Origin: Epiperipatus broadwayi
Lineage: Eukaryota; Onychophora; Udeonychophora; Euonychophora; Peripatidae
Length of the DNA: 64,000 nt
Reading direction: 5' to 3'
Assembly: GCA_028023455.1 (NCBI GenBank)
Contig: JAQFVV010012397.1
Location: 4,172,888-4,236,887, forward strand
Each line of letters opens with the position of its first letter. Positions within the stretch are counted from its first letter, which is position 1. This document shows, in pieces, positions 48,901 to 60,600 of this stretch. The notes under the pieces are model-generated. The model worked only from the letters and a program-made list of their open reading frames with translations, was not told the origin of the DNA and ran no database searches. Both the position numbers and the translations under genes were made by a program.

Positions 48901-49949
48901 TATTTTAAAAATAAAATTCTAGCTAAAATAGAAACTTTCTTTATTTTAAATTTTTTATAAAGACTATTTGATTGAAAAGATTCTTTTTAATAAATTCTAT
49001 ATTATTAACAAATGAAGTTTTATAAATATATAATATAGTGGAATTATTATAATATCAAATAATTTAATTTTGTAAGTGTCATTATAGTTACATGCTTTCA
49101 TAAATAACAGTTTAAAGAACTTCATTATTAAACACAAATATTCATTTTTTATATTTAGAAATTATATTTTTACAATCCAAATGTATACTATTAAATAGTT
49201 ATTAATGCGTAGGATTTCTTAATTTATTTTACCCATCTTTTTAAATTCATGGCCAATTTTTATATATTTTCCAAATAATTCAGTGTACATTCTTGTAACT
49301 TTTTAAACGAATAGCCACAAGCAAAAGAAAAAATGTAAATAAATCAAAACACTATTTATTACACACTTTTTTTTCATCAGTTGACTCAATACAGTTCACG
49401 TATATTAATATCCATTACTATCGGTGCTTAATTATATAATAAAATTAAGTCAATCCAACTTTCTAATTTCACTTTATCAGCTTGCCCTTATACATAAGTG
49501 AAGTCTTCAAATAACTTCATTATTATACAGTAATATTTTTTATAAAGAGCTATCTTTTTATTTAACCTATGTATAAACTGAAAATCTTCAAGGGTAACTT
49601 GTGATTTTCAACAGCTATATAACTGTGGCACAATAAATACTCTAAATTAAGAGAAAATTTAATAATCAGCTACAGACTAAAGCCTTTTTAAAGATAGTAA
49701 TAATCAGAGATCTGAGGGTAATAGGAGAAGCCACCCCTATTACAGATGACCACCATCATAAAGATCAGAATTACTATGAAAAACAAAGCCCCCCTTCAAA
49801 AAATGTCAAGCTCAAAATGCAACCCATGAAAATTTAAGATTTAAAATGAATGCATAAATAGAAGTTCAAAGTTAAGGTCTAAACATTTTTTTCATGAACC
49901 ATTTAGTAAATATTTGCCTGAAGGTATGTGCTGATGATATATTAGATGT

Positions 49950-50440
49950 GATAATATGTTGGACTATTTCTATTATCTATCAGTAAATGTATAAAAAATT
50001 TTAAACTTTATGTAAACTTTTCAAATACAAACAACACAGATTAGTAATTAGACAATGTTTTGAATAGTAATATTCTCAACTCTTCTTCAGGTATTTCTGG
50101 CACAACCAGTGACACCATCTGCAAGGGAGTCAAGCTCATACCTTTAGATGCATAAATATCAAATTTAAGACAAATGCTCTAACCAACTGAGCTATCCTGT
50201 CAAAGGCAGTATATAGTATAAATTTCATATATTTATATATGAGGGTTGGTTCAAATCCTCCTGAGTTATTCAATACTACTTGAAATGTTGTGTATTTACT
50301 CTATTTACTAATCTATGTTGTCTATTTATGTGTTACTACTAACAAGTTGTTTGTATTTGAAAAGTTTAAATAAAGTTTAAAAATTTCTATACATTCAATA
50401 TTTACTGGTAGATGATGGAAATAGTCCACCATATTATCAT
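49950..50440. mobile_element. TIR element with opposed tRNA-like modules (second copy)
   Basis: Terminal repeats GATAATATGTTGGACTATTT (from 49950) and its reverse complement (to about 50440) are roughly 45 bp with few mismatches. They match the inner termini of the 21.5-21.96 kb unit. Inside, the minus strand reads GGATAGCTCAGTTGGTTAGA (near 50200-50175), an almost perfect tRNA 5' half, with GAGCTTGACTCC as B box near 50130. The plus strand carries a perfect B box GGTTCAAATCC near 50250. No ORF. Confidence 0.75.
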
Positions 50441-50448
50441 ATATAGTA

Positions 50449-50768
50449 AATAATAATAATAACAATAACAACAACAACAACAATAATAATAATAATAGTA
50501 GTAGTGGTGGTGGTAATGGTAGTATTAGTAGTATTAGTGGTAGTAATAGTGGTAATGGTAGTGGTGGACATAGTAATAGTAGTAGTGGTAGTAGTGGTAA
50601 TTGTAGTGGCGGTGGTGGTGGCGGCAGTAGTAGTGGTAGTAGGAGTAGTGTTAGTAGTAGTAGGAGTGGTGGTAGTGGTGGTGGTAGTGGTAATAGAAGT
50701 GGTAGTGATAGTAGTAGGAGTAGTAGTAGTAGTAATAGTAGTAGTAGTAGTAATAGTAGTAGTAAATA
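50449..50768 (+). repeat. Long AAT/AGT/GGT trinucleotide repeat tract
   Basis: About 320 bp of interspersed AAT, AAC, AGT and GGT triplets with no other content. Because the period is three, it opens spurious ORFs on both strands (poly-Leu/Pro minus, poly-Val plus). It begins within ten bases of the preceding element's end. Confidence 0.95.
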
Positions 50769-50769
50769 A

Positions 50770-51650
50770 ATCAATTGAAATATATTTGATATATTTTGCT
50801 AATTATTCTTTTTTTTTGTATGACTCTCAAGTTAAATATTTAAATGTATTGCTATATAGAAAACAGATCTTTATTGATTATTGTGTGGTTGTGAATCCAT
50901 ATTTCATTTATGTCATCAAAGATCTCATAAATTAAATAATCTCTGTGGTCACATTATAAATCTTAATTTTTTAGATAAGTATTTTATATCTCTATAGTAT
51001 TGTATCCACCAATATTTATGAAACTATTGAACAGGATAATAATGCTTGTTTTGGAAATTTGCATTACATTCACTATTCATGTTAATCTCAGAAATGTTAT
51101 TGTCTTTTTGTTGCTTATTAAAAAACTTGATGTAAAAATTTGGCTTAAAGTATTTTTGGAAAAGATTAAATTTGACCTTGTTATTAAAAAAAATCCATAA
51201 TCTGTAATAATGTAGAAAAGTTCCATCTTATTCATATTGTATACAAGTTATGTTAGAATACCATCTGCGAATCTTATTAAAAAATGTTGTAGATAAAAAC
51301 ATACATCTTACAGGAATTTGATGATTGTATGAGTCAATGATTCATACAATACTATATTTTGTAACACTTTTATAGCTAAATGGGTTTCCAATTGGTACCA
51401 TGATTGAAGTTGGGGGTGTATCATCATTAATAAATCTTTTGACATTTGAGATATGTTATGTCTGTTCATATGATCTCTTATAACTAAGTAGCTTAGAGCA
51501 CATCTCACCAAGAATTATAATTTTATGAATTTTACGGTTTGAGATAGCTGACAAAAAAGTTGATTGATATTGAATATATTCTTCCTTATAGATACTTCCA
51601 CATTTCTTTATTCTTTTTTATTTCCTAAATAATTTCATACAAACAACGAT
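50770..51650. other. AT-rich DNA, nothing recognised
   Basis: No feature is supported. Confidence 0.45.
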
Positions 51651-51738
51651 ACCCTAAAAGACAAATAACCCCCAAGATGCATTTTATGCTGAACCAGCAC
51701 TCATCAGTTGGGCCAGGTCATCATCTCTCATATATATT
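51651..51738 (-). mobile_element. Hammerhead/tRNA-like element, fragment F
   Basis: Only the hammerhead part of the family is left. The tRNA-like half (GAGTTCAAACC) and the GTTGTGGGG block are missing. Confidence 0.6.
51662..51722 (-). ncRNA. Hammerhead-like fold, copy F (G12 mutated)
   Basis: Minus strand: stem I CCCAA/TTGGG, a compensated variant of ACCAA/TTGGT; core CTGATGA (51707-51701); stem II GTGCT-GGTTC-AGCAT; then AAAA in place of GAAA; ATGCAT as stem III; C at the cleavage position. The structure is kept but the key G12 is lost. Confidence 0.55.
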
Positions 51739-53439
51739 TTTATTATGTGAAGAGTATTTATATAGAGCAAATTGTCTCATTTTTATTTTCAAGTGACAAT
51801 TTACTCCACACCCAACTTTTACATTATCAACTTTTTGATAAACACATACTGATTATTACTACTCATTTATTAAACTAGAGATTTTTTCTAGCACAGATAT
51901 AAACTTTAATTTAAGTTAAAGATTAATATGTCTGATTTTCAGCACACACACACGACTATTTATGTTTTTTTTCCCATGCCTAATATCTTTTTTATAGATA
52001 CCTCCATGTGATTTAACTTTTATGAATTGATAAAATAATTTAATTGTATGATAAAAGTTTTGATTTTATTTCTCATAAATAATTATTTATAAATTTATTA
52101 ATGGTAGTATTGTTGTATTGATTATAATATTCCAAGATGTATAATATACCAAGAGAACTAGAATTAACTATTATAATTCTTATTTTTAGATGACATTTAT
52201 TTAATCATATTGAAAGTTAATACTTTAGTATAAAATTTATCAGTGATTAATTTAGTAATTATTAAATTTGGTTTGATATTTGAGGTAAATATTGGAAAAG
52301 AATTTAGTTGGAAAAGTTACAAATATTCATGAAATATTTCTTTCAGTTAACATTTGTCACACTGAAGATTTTTCTCCTGACATAACTGATACAATTATTT
52401 TTGGATTTTTTTTAAGCATATCTCAATAAAAAAAATATTAGGAATTCTTTTGGTGATTACTAAAATAACATCAATATTGATAAATATATTTTATATCTTT
52501 TCTTAAGTTTGGGACAAAAATTCCAAGAATAAAGCCATTGACCTCTCTTAAGGGTGAATCAATGTGGATAACAAATAATAGGAGATTCTAAGTCAAAGTC
52601 TTTTATAAGGTGAAATATTGATGAGAATTATTCAAAATTTTTTGTTGATGCTGATCTATATTTTGATTAGTACATACATAATAATGATTTTTCTTTTCAT
52701 TTGCATTTGTAATTCAAATTTGCATACATTTGTTCATTTGCATAACAAAATGGTTTCTTTCTTTTCTATAATCTAAAGCTAAGTGCATTTTTAATTTTCA
52801 AAATAATATTAAACATCAATTTAGTTAAATAATTGAGATTAACACAGTCAAAAACATTTTTTAAACTCAGTCTTTCTTGTAATGATGTTTGGCAAGCTAT
52901 TTTGTTTCACATATGCTACAACCATACATGCCAATATTACATGATAAATGTGTCTTCTAGAAATAAAATAATGGACAGACAGTGGTTTACATGTTAAAAA
53001 GAGCTAGAGTTTATTTAACAATATTCTAAAAAATATTTTAGCAAGTATATCTACAATAGTTTTGGTTTTAATTGAGTCATAAATGAATTTATGGTATTAG
53101 AATTTTTCATTATTATAAATAATATTTATTGATTAATAATTGATTTATTCATATACTCAATAGTCAGTGAATTAAAAAAACTTGATAAGTAATTAGATAT
53201 CAAATACTTAAAGAACTTATATAAGTAAGATGTATATTTAAAAATCCAAATGGTATTGTAGGTTTTAGTTTATCTATTTGTTCAATCATATTTTCAAGAG
53301 AAATGAAGAATAGATGAGGCCAATCTGGTTTTTTTATGATGATGAGTTATTATTATTGTATAGTTGTTTAAAGTATTTTCAAATTGCAAAAAAAAAAAAA
53401 AACGCTTTACATGAGATGATTACATAAAATAAGGAGATT
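51739..53439. other. AT-rich DNA, nothing recognised
   Basis: No feature is supported apart from A runs near 53386. Confidence 0.45.
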
Positions 53440-53565
53440 TTCTGGAATTATATAGGGAAAAACTATGGTCTAGAGAAATTGGATTAAATGTGGTGAAACC
53501 ATCGTCCAGAAGTGAAATCCAGTAATGGATTGATAATAGTTGAAAACAATGATAATATTATATTA
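53440..53565 (+). repeat. Short repeat shared with 20440-20580
   Basis: Same block order as the 20.4 kb copy (TTTTCTGGAA, TATG, GATTAAATG, GGATTGATAATAGTTGA). GGATTGATAATAG also resembles the tail of the RTE relic at 45.15 kb, so it may be an RTE- or RTE-mobilised 3' end. Confidence 0.4.
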
Positions 53566-53644
53566 GTATTTTTTGAAAATCTATATTGATTGTGGATTAA
53601 ATTGCAGGTGTGTAACCTGAAAAATATTCAAATTTATCTGGATA

Positions 53645-53715
53645 TAGCATAAACCCTAAATCATCAGTATGACAGGCCAATGTGTTAACCAGTAACAACC
53701 CCGATGGCCTGTGTA
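53645..53715 (-). other. tRNA-Asp-like relic
   Basis: The minus strand reads GTTACTGGTTAACAC (A-box-like), an anticodon-loop-like CCTGTCA (GTC) and AGGGTTTATGC where a B box would be. Probably a SINE head. Confidence 0.3.
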
Positions 53716-53888
53716 TAAAAAAATAAATTTTTGAAACATAAAAGATTAATTATAAATTATTTTCTGAATAGATATATCTCATTTCCTTATCAATTGTGAA
53801 AACTTCACCACAATTAATACTCATTTTATCATCCATATTGATGTGGGATTGATTACCCTTCAGATTAAAAAAAGGCTAAATACTCTTG

Positions 53889-54082
53889 ATATATAGAGGG
53901 ATGTGAACTCAGAATTTTTCAAGCTATTCATCCTCCACTCTCTCTCAAGCAACTGATACACATGACCACACATATGTGAAAAACATGGATAATTTCCATT
54001 ATATGTATTTCACACAGAACCAACCCTCATCAGTTGGGCCAGATTATAATCTCCCACACATATATACAATCAATGTGTTGGC
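53889..54082 (-). mobile_element. Hammerhead/tRNA-like element, copy G
   Basis: Covers the tRNA-like half and the hammerhead region of the family. Core CTGATGA (54033-54027) and GAAA are both present, but stem II (GGGTT/TGTGT) no longer pairs well and the stem I 3' strand begins ATGG instead of TTGG. Confidence 0.65.
53985..54050 (-). ncRNA. Hammerhead-like fold, copy G (stem II decayed)
   Basis: Invariant core boxes CTGATGA and GAAA are intact, but supporting helices have drifted: stem II has at least two mismatches and the stem I base is broken. This is opposite to copies C and F, where stems survive and the core is hit. Confidence 0.4.
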
Positions 54083-56080
54083 TACAAAATAGCTCTAGAA
54101 AAATATGTTTGTTAGAAAAATTCTTAATTACTGAATTTTTTTTCAAAATCCCAAATTATGTATTTATCTAATAAATAAATTAACTATTATATCGTAAGAT
54201 CTTAGTAATAACAAATTTATTCATTATAATAAACCAATATTCTTAGAGCGGAAAAATTAATATGACAAATAAATATGAATGTTTTGTATATAATTAGAAA
54301 TTACTTATAAAAATATATAAACTATTATGCCCTGCGAAGTTGATTCAAAAATAGAATGATATTCTTGAAAGATAAATGTTCCTAATTGAAGTACATCATA
54401 TTATTTCTGGTATTCATGTCACATGATTTCAAAACAACTAACCATTCCTTTATTAGATGCTATTATTATTTCACTATATTATGAATTTCAATTTAAGATC
54501 ATAATATTTTTAGATTTTATGTAATAAATCTACTATCTAAAACGGAGTAAATGACTAATTATTTATTTAATTTTTTCGTATCGTTGGTCTTTTTTGTTTT
54601 CATTTTTAGATATTAGAATACTCACGGGTTTTTTTAGTTTCTTTTTTTTAACCTTTTTTATTTTTTCCCAATGTCTTTATATTAATCATATCTAGCACAT
54701 TGTATTGTTTATTTCATTATTTTTTTTAAGAAATGCAGAAATAAATATTTGTAATAGCAATGCCTATTCTTTGAATAATTTTTTGTCTTTTAAAAAGATG
54801 TTTTAAAAAAATCTAGATTCCAATATTAATCACATACCCCCCCCCCCACACACGAAATAAATTTATATAATATTAAAAACTGAAGCAAAAATATTGTAAA
54901 AGATATTTATTTAAATTTTTATAATATCAAGTATTATTTTATATTTTTTTAATGTTTTTTCAAAAATTATTTTTATTTTACAAATAATGTTGTTTATCAA
55001 AAGCAAGTAAGAATAAATTACACCTACTCAAATGGCAGAACTTGATAACTTTTGAATGAAAATCGAAGGGTTTGAAATAAAAGAAACAATTATAAATGAA
55101 AAGTTATTAGATTATGATAAAAACTGCAGCTAGTAAATAAATACTATAAGAAAATGAACCACGCTATTTTCTGTTTTAATATTGTAAGTACATTGATCTA
55201 TTGAAATATAATTATTATTGAATAATGACATATATATATATATATATAAGGATTTATTACAATACACATGAGAACTTGATTTACATATTGCAAATCAATG
55301 CTCCATCAGGGTATTCAAAAGACAGTAATGAATGTTTTAGAGTTTTTCTTTCTTATATTACTCTTTAATTTAAAAAATAATTAGATGCTCATTTGGCAAG
55401 TTATAATTGAAGGAATATATATTTTTAGTGATTAACCTTCAGAAAGCTTCTTTTAAAATTTGAAGATTTTAGCCTCCTAAAATAATTTGCAAGCTTGAAT
55501 ACAATTTGAACCTTATATCACTGGATTGGCAATCAGTTGCATTACTTAACTCCACCATGAGGTACTTTACTAGATTTTATATATATCTTAATGTTTAAAA
55601 AAATTCATTGTATAATGATGTTTTATTGTGTAATCATAATAATACCCAGACAGACAAACTTTTTTAACAGAAAAAAATCTTGACATACATACATACATAG
55701 ATGAAAAAAATATACTGAATAAAAAGATTAAATATGTGCCAATTGGAAATGGCATTAAAAAGATGTGATAGAGATAGAAGCCACAGTAGAAAAATAGCAC
55801 AAGATTTTGTAAAAGAAAAATATGGAGTTCATTATTCTGATGACAAAGATATTACAAAATTGATAAATAATGAAGAGAAAATATGGTTTGATGAATTTAA
55901 TAAATGAATAAATAATTTGTTATAGAAAACAATACTTTTGAAAATAGAAAAAAGGGGAATATATAAAAAAATAAAGAGTTAATAGAAAAGAAAAGTCAGA
56001 AAGATTAAAGCTAAGTATGAGGAAGAAGTAGTTTCCTAGGGTCAGATAAAAAGAAATAAATTAGTGATATTAGATAAAAT
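54083..56080. other. AT-rich DNA, nothing recognised
   Basis: Includes a C9 run (54838) and a short (TA)n at 55221-55249. The 70-codon minus frame at 55588-55800 has no domain. Confidence 0.45.
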
Positions 56081-56084
56081 GTTA

Positions 56085-56250
56085 AAATTCACATGATCAT
56101 CATTCTTTATGCTTACACAAACTGTTTGCACAGGCTAAACTCTACATACAGTAGGCCACTCAGAATAAACAAGAGTAATCAATGGATACAAGAAGGTTTG
56201 TGCATAAAATTTCCATCTAGTGACTATTCATCCAATGTCCCCAGACTAGT
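56085..56250 (-). mobile_element. Partial copy of the 31.94 kb inverted-repeat family
   Basis: Contains TCACATGATCATCATTC, CTACATACAGTAGGCCACTC, AGTAATCAATGGATAC and CATCCAATGTCCCCAGAC. These match, in reverse orientation, the parts of the 31.94-32.15 kb element. Confidence 0.65.
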
Positions 56251-56394
56251 TTTTAGCATTTGACTTTCATCTGAGAGAACTGCACCTAGATCTTAGAATC
56301 TAATGCAACCCTCCAGAAACCACCTTTTACCTTATTAGCTAACTATAAAACTTTGAATCCAAAATGAAATCACAAAAAAATGTTTTCAATTCAA

Positions 56395-56825
56395 ACTCAT
56401 TAGCTTGTATAGTCATATAGATCTGAACTGAGTTTAATATCCATATTTTTTAGAGTCTGGTTTTTTAATAACCAAAGTCACCATAATCATACTAGACAGG
56501 ATTGATATTAAACCACTAAATATTACATGATCACCACTCTTTATGCTTACACAAGCTGTTTACACAGAGTCTAAACTCTCCATACAGTGGCACAAACCTT
56601 CTTGCATCCATTGATTACTCTGGAAAGTTCTGAATGACACTATTGTATGAATAGTTTAGCCTCTGGGTAAACAGAGAATGGTGATCATGTGATGTTTAGC
56701 AGTTTAATATCAATCGTACCCAATAAATTATGATGATTAATTATTAAAGAACCAAAGACACCAAAAATATGGATGCTGAACTGAGTTCAGATCTATATGA
56801 CTATAGTTAATGACTTGAATTAAAA
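56395..56825. mobile_element. Foldback element, ~200-bp arms
   Basis: Left arm about 56395-56600 and right arm about 56620-56825 are imperfect reverse complements along most of their length. Outer blocks pair as ATAGTCATATAGATCTGAAC with GTTCAGATCTATATGACTAT. Middle blocks share AACCAAAG-CACC and GATTGATATTAAAC. Inner blocks share CATGATCACCA and GGCTAAACT/ACATACAG-like sequence. The loop holds TTGCATCCATTGATTACTCT, as in the 32 kb copy. No ORF. Confidence 0.75.
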
Positions 56826-57096
56826 TCTTTTTTGTGTTTTCATTTTGAACTTAAATATTTATAGTTATCTAATAAGGTAAAAAGTGGTTGCTTAATATTT
56901 AAAAAGATGATGCCATGATTATTTCATGCTTAAAATCTAATATGTTTTCTGTTTTCTATTTATAGTGAAAGATTATTAATATATTATATTGAAATATTAC
57001 TCATGGACTCAGCAGACCTCTGAAAAATGGTATTATAAGCTCTAAAACAATTGTTCCATAAGAAAAGTTGGTAGGAATTTGTTACTAGAAAATTGA
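56826..57096. other. AT-rich spacer, nothing recognised
   Basis: No feature is supported. Confidence 0.4.
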
Positions 57097-57099
57097 TTG

Positions 57100-57620
57100 G
57101 CTGGTATAATTAAATTATTATTACAATTTTATTGTAACCATGACACAATGCTGTATGGCTTCTCTCTCCTTGGAGTTAGAAAATCTCTCAACCACTATGC
57201 CCAGAAAAACCTGTTAGCCACCTTCCCTTCCATTTCCATTACCCATACTAAATTTTTCCCCACATTCATATCTATCTTGCTATACCCCATTTCCACAACA
57301 TTATCTTTGTCCACTCTATGGCCTTTATATCGAAATCCCTGTATCTTTTTCCAAACTCAGTATAAAAACCAAAAACCCACTTTCTGTATAATCACTTTGT
57401 TTTTATTTATTCTTCCACAACTTCATTTGTACCCTTTCTGCTCATAAGCATCTACATTAAAATAACAGATGTCTAATATTTTTCATGCTTTTCTTATATA
57501 ACTTGCAGACTAAGTCAACCACATTTCTCCATTTATGTGTATATTTTCTTGTTGATAAAAATCCTGTTTAATAGTAAACTACTTTTTTTGCTATGATCAT
57601 AAATTAACTCACATCCAATG
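57100..57620 (-). pseudogene. LINE C-terminal relic
   Basis: A minus-strand frame near 57540-57420 reads KWRNVVD, VCKLYKKSMKNIRHLLF, stop, CRCL, ERVQMKLWK. It resembles the C-terminal zinc motif of LINE ORF2 (CX2C...HLLFEC), with one Cys changed and one stop. No RT motif is seen upstream. The block has more balanced composition than its surroundings. The plus-strand 116-codon ORF here is taken as a shadow. Confidence 0.35.
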
Positions 57621-60600
57621 TTCCATTTACTTCTATATATATTTAAAGTCTTTTTATATATCATACTAGTTCTCCATTTTTCCAACTCCCTATTTTTTTA
57701 TTCATGTGTACTGGTCAGTTTTGTCTGTTCATATAACAAGATCTAGCATCTAGGCAAAAATACCTCAAGTCCAATCATGTGCAAGATACATAGGTCAGGA
57801 ACACTCATGAACTCTTCCCTATATGTCTATTTTTCAGATCTACCAACTTATGAGCAACAATCCCGATGGTACCGATCTAATTTATTTCTCTCCACCAGCA
57901 TCGCAAAGCGGAGTCACAAAAAGACTAATTTGAAATTATATAATGAAATATTTTAGCATGAAACATAAGTTTGACCAATTTAAAGGTTGTGATCTTTCAC
58001 ATTAATTATATATAGAGGATTAGTGGGAGATCATCTAGTCAGAACAAGCTAATTTAATAACTAAAATATTATTTTAAGTAAAAAAAACAATGATTCTGCA
58101 AGTTATGATATATATAAGATTTATTAATTTATATAAAATACGCATAAATACTTGGTTTATTATTTCATTGATCATCATTGGCCTTTTGACATACATATAA
58201 TTTGATTGACATTTACACAGTAACAGGTAAATCACATAAAATTTGTTTATAACTTAGAAAATGACAACTTTAATTATTATTCTATTTTATTGCAGCTAGC
58301 TCATATGCCAATAATTAATAAATGTACTGATGAACAGTTGAATTAGTGCTATGAGAAAATACCAATCCACCCCCAGAAAGAACAAAATATAGCACTTGAC
58401 CAAATATTTAGAATGATAATTTTATGACAAAAATATACTTTACAGGTATAAGTAAATTACTCTCAGTTTATACTGAATGAGATATGTGTATGGGATAGCT
58501 CATTAATGTATATATAATGGCATCACAAAAAAATGCACATATAAAAATATTAATAAATATAATAAAGAAATCTGTTCAGTTGAATCATAATATTACAGTT
58601 TATGGACATTCATAGGTTTGAGTTATGGTGAGAACTTTAAGAGAACAGTGTATGCATGGTGGCAGAATTAGGTGATCCAATCTCAAATCCAAAAAATATG
58701 CTTCAAAATTTAAAAACGAAGAATGGTAAATGAATTCTTGCTGCTACCTTGGCAGGTTCAGTTTACAAAACAAAGGTGTTGGCTATTAATAATGATAGGC
58801 CATATCTTTCTAGAGCATCCCTATGTCAATAGTTCATATGACGAATAAGTCCCATGGGGAAGATTGCCCGTCATGTTTTTGGACTTGGAATGAATATACG
58901 GAATCCAGATTACTGAAAATCCTGGGGAATGAAGCATGAAGACACACATATGTGTATTTGAGCATGGAGGCCTGTTTGCATATAATGTTTGGAATGAAAG
59001 TCATATAATATTTTAAAAACTAAGGATGAATGATTGATAACCTACATATATTGGGAATGTTCAATGTAATAGTATGATTTAAATACTAAACAGTAATGGG
59101 ATATTTAAACTTATTACTAAAATACATAATCATTGGAATAGAGATTCCCCTTCTCCATTACTTTAATCTATCTATAAACTTCTCACAATGTTAAATAAAT
59201 ATGAGAATTTGGTTATAAGTGCTTTTATATTATACTAAACATAATTTAAACATATACAAATGGGGTGGTGGTTATTAATTTCATAATAAACAGATTTGAT
59301 TTCATAAAGTTTTTAAGGTTAGCACTTATTATTTAAATAAAAAAAAACATTTCTGAGAAAAACAGATTTTCTACTCTGTTTTCCTACTATGACATTATAA
59401 GATAATTAATTTGTTTTCCCCAAACTTGCAAGTGTTTTCTAAGATAAAAATAACAAGACTTGTTTTAATTAAAGTTAATCTAGTCATCCCATAAAATAGA
59501 GAGGAGGAAAATAAAAAGAAAATGACATACTGGCAAATTTGAGGAATTATTGGCATATTTAAATAAAACACATAATAAAAGTTATAAAATATTATTGCTG
59601 CATGAAGGTAAAAGAAAATGTTACACTTATTGAATAGAGGCTCAATGATAAAAGAAAATTAAAGAAAGTTATATAGAGTTATGTACATGTTAATATCAGG
59701 AAAATAAATTACAAATTATTTAACTGGAATGTTTAATTTCTGATTGAAGGACCAGCTAATAGAATAATATTATTTTAAATGCCAGACAGGGTTATGAAAA
59801 ATATTTACAGAAGGCTGAACTTAAGAATTTAAACATTAGGCAGTGGCTAGAGTTCTTTACCTTAGTAATTAATAGCAATTCTTGATGATTTCAGCATGCA
59901 TTGGAAATGGTAAACTAGATCTAGTTAGATTTGGTTGGTCAGACAGGTAGCATTTCATTATTTAGTCTCTAAGTACATTAAAGTTCATGGGTGATGGGAT
60001 CCTGGGCAATGAGTGTGGGAAAGAGCATGTTGATTGGAGAGAAAGGGGAAAATTTCCACTACTCATGACACATTGGGTTATTATAATGACAAGCATGAAT
60101 TATATTTACCATTGCTGTTTTATAATTACAAGTCTCCTATTGGGATTCAAATCTTGCAGTATTTATACTATTTCTCCATTTATCTTAGAATGCACTTTAG
60201 TTGCTAGACCTGAGACACTTTATGCACTTAGCAGATCTGGAATTTGCTGACCGGATGCACCTTTTGTTAATGTAAGTTTTAAAGACAATGCAATCATGTT
60301 AGAATTTAAAATATGATTTAAGATTTTAAAACAAAATTTGAAGTGGATAAAATTTCCACTCATGGATTTTTACATTACTGTTATAAAATTATAACATTTT
60401 AATTTGGATTAATGGATTTCCGGTCAATTGTCTTAATTACATTCGAGACTATTCTTACAAGATTGCGTCAGCCTTTATGACCACCATTAATAAAAAATAT
60501 ATCAAATTATTCATATAATTTTTAAAATATACATTAATATAATACATTTTCACTTTATATAGGTTTTAAAATTAATCTTCCCTCATCTATAATATGTACA

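Larger units (their letters stand above)
47851..49949. other. AT-rich DNA with GA microsatellite and short palindrome
   Basis: Holds the GGGA/GA microsatellite at 48328-48402 and a perfect 28-bp palindrome at 48873-48900. No gene is supported. Confidence 0.5.

Noticed and set aside
50322-50935. Long poly-Leu/Pro (minus) and poly-Val (plus) ORFs
   Set aside because: Produced by a period-three microsatellite that is open in several frames; not proteins.
57097-57447. 116-codon plus-strand ORF
   Set aside because: Opposite strand of a probable LINE C-terminal relic; no domain visible.
58325-58365. CTGATGA followed by GAGAAAA as another hammerhead
   Set aside because: No stem II can form between the boxes and the flanks do not pair as stem I.
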